Assembly (NCBI GenBank): GCA_905221605.1
Contig: CAJNDS010002417.1
Location: 186,001 to 250,000, forward strand
Reading direction: 5' to 3'
Source: Symbiodinium natans
Taxonomy: Eukaryota > Sar > Dinophyceae > Suessiales > Symbiodiniaceae
DNA: 64,000 nt
A program made the position numbers and the translations under genes. The notes beneath the pieces were generated by a model that saw only the letters and a list, made by a program, of their open reading frames with translations, was not told the DNA's origin and did no database searches. This document shows, one piece after another, positions 52,401 through 57,757 of this stretch (the stretch's first letter is position 1; every line of letters begins with the position of its first letter).

Positions 52401-54470
52401 CTCCAGCTGGCACGGTACAGGAAAGCAAGGAGTAAGGAGCATCGGCCCATGCTGGTCAGTCCCACGCAGCTGGAGTGCTTGCATCGCCTGGCCTGCTTGG
52501 CCCACCCTGTGTCGGAGGAGTTGGCGGTGGCACCATAACCTGATGCGGCACACTGCCTTTTGGGAAGGCATCGAGGGACATCCAGGTGACGTTGGTGTTG
52601 GGGTCCCAGACCACGGTGTAGATCCCCTGTTGCAGCACCCCACAGGCTCCCTTGGCCGGGGTAGGTGGCGGCGGTCCGCCTGCTCCCAGCGGCGGTCGGC
52701 CTCCTCCGCCCATCCCAGGTGGGTTGTGTGGTGTAGGAGGCGGAGGCCCCGCCGGCATGCACGGTGCAGCCCCCATTGTCTTTGGCAGCACTGCCGGCGC
52801 ACTCGTTGTCGTCTCCGCGCCAGTCGCCGAGGTTTTGGCCTTTGCTCCCACGCTGGAGTCGTTGGTAGTGCCTCCCACTCCGCTTGCCTTGGCAGCACTG
52901 CCGCTGGCCTTTGCCGAGGAATATCGTTCCGCCACAGGGGACCTAGTCCGTGTCCGAGATCTCCGCGAGGTAGGTGTCTCCATGATCTCCCGCATGGTGC
53001 CGTCGGCGTCATCGTCCTCCTCATCGATTGGCTCATGCGCCCCCTCGGGGCTGCTTTCGTCCTCCTCTGCCATGGTGGGGGATTCCCCTGTAGCCAAGAG
53101 TGGCCGAGGTGGCACAACACACAATCGCGCTCTTTTGAACCAGAGCTTCGAAACGGATTGTATTGAGTAGCTGTGCACGCGGGTGCGGACTGGGCAAATG
53201 GGTGGTTAGACAGAAGCAGAGCGCAAGTCTGACTCAAAATACTGGCGTGTATGTCGGCAGCTCTCAGCGGTCTTGCAGTGGTGTTCGTCGCGGGTGTGAG
53301 CCTTGGCGGTGTAGTACCTGCGACATCTGGGTACAGGAGACTTCCATGCAAATGCCAATGCGAATAACCAATCAGCATGCTCTTTCGGCACTTAGTATCG
53401 GTCGCAGTTCTCGGCTGCCTCCGGTGCAGGAAACGCTTGCGGCTGTGAGCATACATGAACTCAGTCTGAGATTCATTACACACTGCAAGCAGAGTAGCGG
53501 TGTCCGCTGACCCCGGCCTGTTCCATGGCGAGTATCGACCCGCTCCCATGTATGGTTCAGAAACGACGCATGATACGAGAAAGGCTGGCGGATGTGCATG
53601 GGGTGAAGACAAAGCTCGATGCCACAAGAGGGAGATTGTCATGCAAGCACGCAGCAAGGGCTTGGGTTTTTGCTGTCTGAAAAAGCGACCCTCCATGTCA
53701 ATGCTATGTGTCTCCCGTACAGCGACATCCATGTGTGCAACTCCATCATATAGGCCAGTATCGCTCTCCTCAGCGCTCAGGGATTTTGCGAGATCCTGCA
53801 GCCACAGTGGGTAAAAGCACAAATGTAGAGCGGCCCAACAGCTACTGCATTCCGTAAGCTCGTCCCGCCTGGTCGCGTTCTCCGGCAGTTGATCCGATTG
53901 CAGTATTGTGGCGATGTGCTCCATGAACTGGGCTAAGGCTTCTGCTCGATCCGTCCCTCCCCGTTGTGTCAGCACCGCATGGATCGTGGACAGGACAGTG
54001 TACGCCGGTATTTGCCGTGCAGTGTTCCTAAGTGCAGAATGGAAATCTTGCTCCGACAGTGCTCGCCCCTCACCGGAAAAGTGGATCCAGCATATTGCTG
54101 TCAAGGCATGTAGCGCCCCTTGAACATGAAAAGTGACCATAGGTGCAGTCTGCGTGGGCGGGGCATGTTCGGTGGAAGTCTGTGTGTCTGGTACCGTAGC
54201 ATCGCGGCAAGTGTGTGATGTTGGTGCCGTAGGTGTGTCTCCCGGGCAGATCAGCGGGATGGGTGCCGCAAGCTGTTCTAGGACGGGAGTGCTGAAAATG
54301 TTCGGCACATTGTTCTGTCCTCCCGGGTGCGGTGTCCGCCTACCCGGGTTGTCCCCCACTGCTGTCTTCCCTGGAGCCGCATAAGCCAAGGTAACATAGA
54401 GCAAAGATAAACTCACAGCCATTCTCCATGTGTACAATCGAGAGAAATGCATTTGGAGTTTTGCAACCAT
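46440..54470 (-). CDS. LINE-2 polyprotein, first part: gag-like, endonuclease, RT, zinc fingers
   Basis: It starts at ATG 54,470 and has a hydrophobic N-terminus. From about 54,130 to 53,330 there is a structured region that may be a decayed USP-like fold. Low-complexity Arg/Pro-rich sequence follows under another ORF (52.4-53.1 kb). Next come PIEEWQPLPYEELRQWYQNH near 51,870 and a gag-like part with a C2H2 finger (CLLCSHSPGNLREWQRHLLT) near 51,370. The APE-type endonuclease is at about 49,990-49,240 (SHNVGM, IQETGW, GDFNTP, QIDFVI). The RT is at about 48,500-47,080, with LALDMSQAFDRVD and the catalytic LFADD near 47,800. Three zinc fingers lie at about 46,945, 46,810 and 46,515. The whole 2,676-codon frame is open. 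Confidence 0.87.
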   Translation of the reverse strand: MVAKLQMHFSRLYTWRMAVSLSLLYVTLAYAAPGKTAVGDNPGRRTPHPGGQNNVPNIFSTPVLEQLAAPIPLICPGDTPTAPTSHTCRDATVPDTQTSTEHAPPTQTAPMVTFHVQGALHALTAICWIHFSGEGRALSEQDFHSALRNTARQIPAYTVLSTIHAVLTQRGGTDRAEALAQFMEHIATILQSDQLPENATRRDELTECSSCWAALHLCFYPLWLQDLAKSLSAEESDTGLYDGVAHMDVAVRETHSIDMEGRFFRQQKPKPLLRACMTISLLWHRALSSPHAHPPAFLVSCVVSEPYMGAGRYSPWNRPGSADTATLLAVCNESQTEFMYAHSRKRFLHRRQPRTATDTKCRKSMLIGYSHWHLHGSLLYPDVAGTTPPRLTPATNTTARPLRAADIHASILSQTCALLLSNHPFAQSAPACTATQYNPFRSSGSKERDCVLCHLGHSWLQGNPPPWQRRTKAAPRGRMSQSMRRTMTPTAPCGRSWRHLPRGDLGHGLGPLWRNDIPRQRPAAVLPRQAEWEALPTTPAWEQRPKPRRLARRRQRVRRQCCQRQWGLHRACRRGLRLLHHTTHLGWAEEADRRWEQADRRHLPRPREPVGCCNRGSTPWSGTPTPTSPGCPSMPSQKAVCRIRLWCHRQLLRHRVGQAGQAMQALQLRGTDQHGPMLLTPCFPVPCQLEPRERQWAASQGLSTSVSKQVNRLQISLTTLCYTMQLHTRQCARRKISKHQSRPWWPPPYTETVIAAVPQCAPLITQAGDVRPTAPRSRTPRWIRTGTPRLLTCVPSCLPEIAAILQVQTAYHRTLCRFYSSRPIPVIASRVSMGKSPAAKARSATRPPTRFRSPARTPAWEYPEPIEEWQPLPYEELRQWYQNHWNRRQNRTPWKPRTQTSYGKSSSSSSTWRRVPPQPPMPKRRGAGHYEKDLEGDVGQPVGNPDSEPKVADPQRAEPEASSSSTPGSKEVPVKVDPAPSKEMEMGEEESDLLVDKMIQLAKTTATRFGVTSEQLLDAMQMTWLPALEQKLWRTTETCLLCSHSPGNLREWQRHLLTKSHSRIANEAKMTWYHLYLVMSIHDDRMHPGLSISIAFDVSALFKKRCVCRAPSPISPSGAAEQGNQHRTPVRMSPALCHRMQLCFSSSWLKTFIRRNDAQFRVLNMCTALTRCTYCSGGGARGGRARRMPEVPGTPDLPTVHPLSMLNPACLDKQPCHNQGGPRMHNDNHDFQPRVAPSPDRSRWRTHRWKIRTWHRRPRASSPFLPLLMCFWSHTCRWMHSHGSLVRSLCSHAFKATLQPVWSDTVASYIPARNPHLQETTLFNDLFDFHSLSLSGPKSGRRVKCDASGVRVATDAPLSREPVHRLQYERFRAKPGARHQLQASDSDFSTLFQRAMLRRAVSALPVMGIVYRCQQMGVAATAVPQHGDGTTHGWTAKRAYRRARHRAGISGGTWYNGRWHTAQSLGAIATTPMTPKTRTSPTRSPQSLSNRLRICSHNVGMLSTDAHDELMSWLQMKQHQYDVICIQETGWSLEHIYVNGPWYVVSSGHSTDRNSGVMVLIARRLLPSDRIRYAAIIPGRILHVKLEFSNHHVDVLNVYQHPWNTAATASRVLHQRDQIWTKLNHAIGQMAMRNTLLICGDFNTPLSMSPGRVGSGILQKPSPPPDTSTFDAILETHNLVALNTWGDPEKSRTFYSDIAESQIDFVITRRRAADPRSRTLWPDPKIKLFEWRGGGRHLCLQGSIPCKVYQPAPPAKHSYARQDLLRAAQHKLPAFQSFEHAVTKSLSTMQNPSPEALNDMLLVRCKEFFPVEQDDRRKPWQMTESKVTVAQMWRERRAARKQATWYQMTDHMQYLFRAWRHQCRFQQLHSKFRKDGRRRRRDLYLDQIQLAEEAATKGDQKGLYAVIRRLAPKQERRRVQLRGDDHNVLTNEQELSSLSTFCQELFLSKAADVPLPYKDPLIRLEEHELRCTLQLLKPAKAAPAHLAPAAVWKYLSHLLAGPLLQAYRRNLEQGLMPTLWTGAWIVWLPKPSKPPCTPGNLRPIALQDCGGKCIAKALQIRAAPWVQSVIHYQPQYAYSPGRLLEAAILRAVHHCRSVKQLLLDHDGGLRARRQGKKRGNCTGGATLALDMSQAFDRVDRTKLSEALCRTGMPAELINTIIQWHNTIQYHLQVADLTETVHCGRGLRQGCTLSPTLWVAITSHVMSMIGQHVPEEWVRDQLTLFADDVLGQWTCHSERDLTFMLQCMDAIFNVLEAFGMKVNVQKSSLLIQVKGRVAAEWLKARTRTVKGVKTFVTATPQGRILSIPIVQQTKYLGIMLSYHNPAKHTVAYRLRQAEAQRRRLQKVLQGKHVLSIKQRVQLWKACIWTSLQHGLNAVGVGWEELRLIRSCCARQLRAISSSPVHITHESTEALFKRLGFEEPHLLLQKRMHTLSTTLTNSTDPMMNMTALINTVQQNQLQLEQAIRHWQNFKIRQTPDATPDQGTLLLPGEGGMWLQPVATSKGVLPAQFMCPQCLLFFVDMRMLKKHHVESHGVPLEPLLRNFDRFLHSKDDMPTCRHCEHEFQTWQALQGHILDNHCSTFWLKCQDPQREIEDTSSPGHPTFEQTQAGDWNRTNRADPVAYHEDLRTFLGTHGWPAIVQLRSICMHLRSHCAICDQWTHPWKLKLHYRGSHSTI
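52456..53073 (-). CDS. LINE-2 internal ORF, acidic then proline-rich (about 205 aa)
   Basis: ATG at 53,073 sits in a near-ideal initiation context (CCCACCATGGCA). The protein opens with MAEEDESSPEGAHEPIDEED, then RRSRTRTRSPVAERYSSAKA, a long Ala/Ser/Thr region and a Pro/Gly-rich part. It ends with WDPNTNVTWMSLDAFPKGSV and a PPTPP stretch. It is in the -1 frame relative to the main LINE-2 frame, which here is only Arg/Pro-rich. It looks like a LINE ORF1 (gag-like, possibly RNA-binding or phase-separating), but no known domain is visible. Confidence 0.55.
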   Translation of the reverse strand: MAEEDESSPEGAHEPIDEEDDDADGTMREIMETPTSRRSRTRTRSPVAERYSSAKASGSAAKASGVGGTTNDSSVGAKAKTSATGAETTTSAPAVLPKTMGAAPCMPAGPPPPTPHNPPGMGGGGRPPLGAGGPPPPTPAKGACGVLQQGIYTVVWDPNTNVTWMSLDAFPKGSVPHQVMVPPPTPPTQGGPSRPGDASTPAAWD

Positions 54471-54549
54471 GGCAAGCAGCTACAGAGCTACTGAGAAAGA
54501 AGCGAGGACACTGTGGCCCCCCAAGCAACACACAACAAGAAAAGATTCA

Positions 54550-54564
54550 CTTGAGCCGGGGGCT
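54550..54564 (-). other. Spliced-leader-like 5' terminus of LINE-2
   Basis: The element's first 15 bases on the minus strand, AGCCCCCGGCTCAAG, end in GGCTCAAG. The dinoflagellate spliced leader also ends in GGCTCAAG and has AGCC a few bases before it. The middle bases differ (CCC against ATTTT). This could be a relic of a trans-spliced transcript or a coincidence of eight bases. Confidence 0.35.
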
Positions 54565-54579
54565 TTGTGTTGTTGTGTT
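54565..54579. repeat. Target-site duplication, right of LINE-2
   Basis: TTGTGTTGTTGTGTT, the second copy of 43,660-43,674. Confidence 0.85.
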
Positions 54580-54912
54580 CAAGCAAACATACGGGAACTT
54601 CTCCACGCTCGACCGACCAACAAGTAAGTGACATGCTGCTTCGACGTCATAGTGGTCACAACAAGAGAGTGGTTGTGGTGTGTAGTGGGCGTTCTCGAGC
54701 AATTCCTCCAGGTATCGGACTGGGACCCCCTCATGGAATGTCTGGGGATGCTCTGGAGCGTCTCCCATCTCTGGAGCTTCTCCCATATCGTCATCCTCGA
54801 GGAAAACGGCGCTGGGCGTCGACAGGCTGGATGACGTGGATCGCTCGTCGATTTGGAGGAGCGTGGACGGCACAAGCTCCGGGACAGCGACCCACCGGAC
54901 ACGCCGGTGACG
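54580..54912 (-). pseudogene. Copia polyprotein linker upstream of the RT
   Basis: On the minus strand it reads as an acidic, structured segment (FLEDDDMGEAPEMGDAPEHP, then VRYLEELLENAHYTPQPL and DVEAACHLLV). It ends at the LINE-2 duplication in the same frame as the RT piece at 43,659. No motif identifies its role. Its position fits the linker between integrase and RT in copia polyproteins. Confidence 0.55.
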
Positions 54913-54914
54913 CT

Positions 54915-56740
54915 GTATTGGCCTGTGCCAGAAGTATGTCATCGAAGCCCATTTGATGAGCGAACCACACGAAGCCAACATGCAGGGCTTCACGCAGGTC
55001 ATCTCCAAGGAGGGCCTCCACGTGACGCAGAACCCGGTGGATTGGACCACATGGGAGGAAGCTCTTGCCGAACCAGAGCAGCTGGAACTTGGAGTGAGTG
55101 GTTGCACTGGGACCGAGCGAGTTTCCTCAGCCGAACCCGAAGGAAACAACCGCGGCAGCACCGGCGAGCCCAGGGCCAGGACCATCGACAGTGGTGGTGG
55201 AGATAGACAAGTCCGACGAGGATTGGGGAGAATGGAGGCCAACCACAGGTTCCAGCTCCAACGACCCCACCACATCCGAAGGATCCCCCTTCTCCATGAT
55301 GCAGCCGGGGGAATCGGTCAGCCCGACAAATGTACACGGAACACCGCCGGGACCCCGAGCCCAGGCATGCGAAGAGCACTCTCCGGGTGACACCTCCATG
55401 GCGGCACCCGCAGGAAGGCCATTCAACACAATGGGCCTTCGCGCTCAGCTCGAGGCGGGAGTCCTCACTGGCCAACAATACGAGGACCGGCGCCGAGCAA
55501 GGTCGCAGGACATACAGGCTGCGAGGTCGGTCGCGCCAAGGCTGGCGCCCGATACCTCCGCCACCTCCAGTTCCGCGGCCCGAACGCACGCCCGAAACCC
55601 CAATTCCGTGGAGTGGCGCGCCGTCGCCTGCATTCATGGAACTTATCAGGCCGCCGAGATCGCCAAGAGCGCGATCGTTCTCGCTCCCCGTCTTCCTGAA
55701 AGGGAGTACGGAGAAGCCCAACCCAATCCTTGCAGCTTTGTCCCAAGACGAGAGAAAAGAGCCTGACACGCGACAGCCACAACAGCAGTTTGAGTTAGTC
55801 ACTGAAGAAGGAATCATTGGTGACAATGTGCGTAGTGAGCAGCAGAGCTTCAACACTGCAGGGACACGTACCATACATGTCTGACTGTGAGTTTTGCCAG
55901 CGCACTAGAGGGACCACTCCAGCGCGAAAGCGCAGCGACCTGAACCCGAGAGAGTTTCAGCTTGACCAGTGCTTCTTTCGCAAGCTTATTTATCGTACTG
56001 GTTCATACTATGAGCTTTGCAGTTTGCTTTAGACCTGAGGGAGAGAGCGCAGCAACAGCAGAGCATTTGCATCCCTGGGTCAGGCACTTTGGTGTGAAAC
56101 AAACCGCATCTGATGCAGAGGGACTCACGAAGAACATCGCAGCGAGGCTCGCTGATCTTTGTGAGGGTGCTGAGGACAGCTTTGCACCTGAAGGGGATTC
56201 GTCGGGTGATCGCGCCTGGACTGAAATTGCTCTACCCGTTGCGTTCGACGCAAATCTTCTGCCCGGTGCAAAGGCCCTAGATGGCTTCCTGCCCCCGCCT
56301 GAAGCACCGAAGACCAAAGAGCTGTTTCTTCCATATGTTCCAGGTGGAGGTCCTCCCATAGACTGGGTGAGACAACATGGCGTTACCCCCAAGTGCCCAG
56401 GATGCCAAGAAGGCGTCAGCTCGAGCAGGCATTCCCAAAAGTGTGTGAAGAGATACCAGAAATGGTTGCGTGATTCCATCGATGATGCTCTGGAGGCACT
56501 AGATGAAGGACCAAGGGTCGATCGAAGACCTGAAGAGCTAATTGGAGAAGACCCATACGATGATGACGAGCAAATGAAGCCGAACAAGCGAACACGCTTT
56601 GGAGGAGAGGAGGTCCGAGCGTTTGATCCTGAGCAAGCAGGAGTCGGAGACCTAGAGATCCCGGAGATGTCAGTGCCGGACGCTGACTGGAATGTGTCCG
56701 AGTACCAGCCGTCCGAGGCTTCCGTGTTGGCGCTGACGAT
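54915..56740 (+). pseudogene. Inverted copia block: gag/protease/integrase-finger region
   Basis: This plus-strand coding is broken into several frames. In order it contains KYVIEAHLMSEPHEANMQGF, VVVEIDKSDEDWGEW (55,200), LRAQLEAGVLTGQQYEDRRR (55,440-55,500), a basic region and QQQFELVTEEGIIGDNV. Next comes an integrase-type zinc segment, GHVPYMSDCEFCQRTRG (about 55,860-55,915), and a region with VRQHGVTPKCPGCQEGVSSS near 56,370-56,430 that ends near IPAWG. The surrounding copia is on the minus strand. Flipping this block would put its parts in normal copia order before the linker and RT. The integrase catalytic core is missing. Confidence 0.6.
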
Positions 56741-56754
56741 CCCGGCGTGGGGCC

Positions 56755-57757
56755 GGATGGCTCCCGAGGATCGACTCCCATGGTCGATTGGTCCACATGG
56801 TCCGGCAGCAAATTCCGCACCGGTCTCATGGCCTTGCCCTTTTCCTTGGATTTGATCTTCGGCGTCGGCTTCATCAGCACCATAGCGGGTTCCTTGGCTG
56901 GAACCTCTGACATCGAAGGATCCGTTTGGAATTCTCTCACCCCAGTGTGGGACGACGGTGCCTCCGCCGCTTCCGTCTCTTCCATAATGTGCTCTATCGA
57001 AGGAGATGAGGTCGAAGGGTCCAGCCTTGCCGAATCCCCTTCCGGGTCCAGATCCATCTCGTCCCCTCCAGTGGACTCCACCTCGGCATACGTTGCCTGG
57101 AGCTCCTCTCGGAGATTCTGTGGAAGCTCTATGCCGTGCTGCGCGGCGTTGGCCTCCAACAGTATCAATCTCCTGCGTCTCGCCCCCTGGCGCATGCCTT
57201 CCAACTCTTGAATGCTCCGTTGCATCGTGGCACTCGGATCCATAGCGGCGGTCTCCTATCTGTCCTACTCTAGGAAAACTTCGCCTCTTTGAGCAATCCA
57301 AGCTGCCAGTCTCAACTTCATCAGGGAAATCCTCTAAGCAAGCACGACAGACAACTGTTTCCCTACCATGCTCATGCACAAGACGCTCAACTGCTTGTGT
57401 GGTGCTGTTGTCCTGTTGCTTGTGTGAGATAACGCTGCTGTCATTTTCAAATACAAGCCGCTCAACTGCTGGTGTGGTGCTGTTGTCCTGTTGCTTGTGT
57501 GAGATAACGTTGTTGTCTTCACTAAAAATCAAGCGTTCATCCCTATCAAGCTCACGAACAACTGGCGTATCCACATGATTGAAAAATTGAAGTTGATCCC
57601 TCGCAGAGCCGGAAACGTCACCAACTGTCCTTAGTCTGTCCTTAGCTCCACCTTGGTCCAGGTCAACATGTTCGTGGCTCGTCTGAAGCTCGCAATCAAC
57701 TACCTCATCAAGACATGAAACATCCAGCAATTCGGGGTTTTCGGGCTCAACACACAC
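56755..57757 (-). pseudogene. Copia N-terminal region, two frames
   Basis: From 57,757 the minus strand reads an acidic protein (ENPELLDVSCLDEVVDCELQ) with a 25-residue tandem repeat and VVCRACLEDFPDEVE. From ATG 57,243 another frame takes over: MDPSATMQRSIQELEGMRQG, then ELPQNLREELQATYAEVEST, KIKSKEKGKAMRPVRN and further, to about 56,760. The switch between frames implies an indel or two genes. I do not see a CCHC knuckle. The assignment to copia rests on position and on the 75-bp repeat resembling sequence just upstream of the RT (43,620-43,660). Confidence 0.5.
57385..57534 (-). repeat. 75-bp tandem repeat, two units, coding
   Basis: The units start at about 57,385 and 57,460 and encode VISHKQQDNSTT(P/Q)AVERLV on the minus strand. 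The length is a whole number of codons, so the frame is kept. A diverged third unit may extend to about 57,540. Confidence 0.75.

Larger units (their letters stand above)
43675..54564 (-). mobile_element. LINE-2: full-length-looking LINE with a USP domain, 10.9 kb
   Basis: Flanked by perfect 15-bp direct repeats. On the minus strand it starts AGCCCCCGGCTCAAG and ends GCAAATGCAAAA. A 5' leader of about 94 bp is followed by ATG at 54,470 (GCCATGG context). The interior has gag-like regions, endonuclease, RT, six zinc fingers, an overlapping +1 ORF and a C-terminal USP, then about 374 bp of 3' untranslated sequence. It shares its layout with LINE-1 but is diverged at protein level, so it is a separate family member and not a copy. 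Confidence 0.9.
33254..57757 (-). mobile_element. Ty1/copia-type LTR retrotransposon, interrupted by two LINEs
   Basis: The pieces in order on the minus strand are: an N-terminal part (57,757-56,755), an inverted block (56,740-54,915, plus strand), a linker (54,912-54,580), the reverse transcriptase and RNase H (43,659-41,988), the C-terminal part (35,217-34,311), the polypurine tract and the 3' LTR. LINE-2 and LINE-1 lie between these pieces, each inside target-site duplications. Across both sites the copia frame is preserved once the insertion and one duplication are removed. The integrase core was not found and the 5' LTR is not in view, so the element is defective. It is probably the oldest layer of this nest. 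Confidence 0.8.

Noticed and set aside
54999-55874. Minus-strand open frame of 291 codons
   Set aside because: It is the antisense of clearer plus-strand copia segments (IDKSDEDWGEW and others) and has shadow-like composition.
55962-56855. A plus-strand host gene of about 297 codons
   Set aside because: The central part resembles the copia segment before the RT (HGVTPKCPGCQEG). The right end has the composition of a shadow of the minus-strand ORF. It fits better as part of the inverted copia block.
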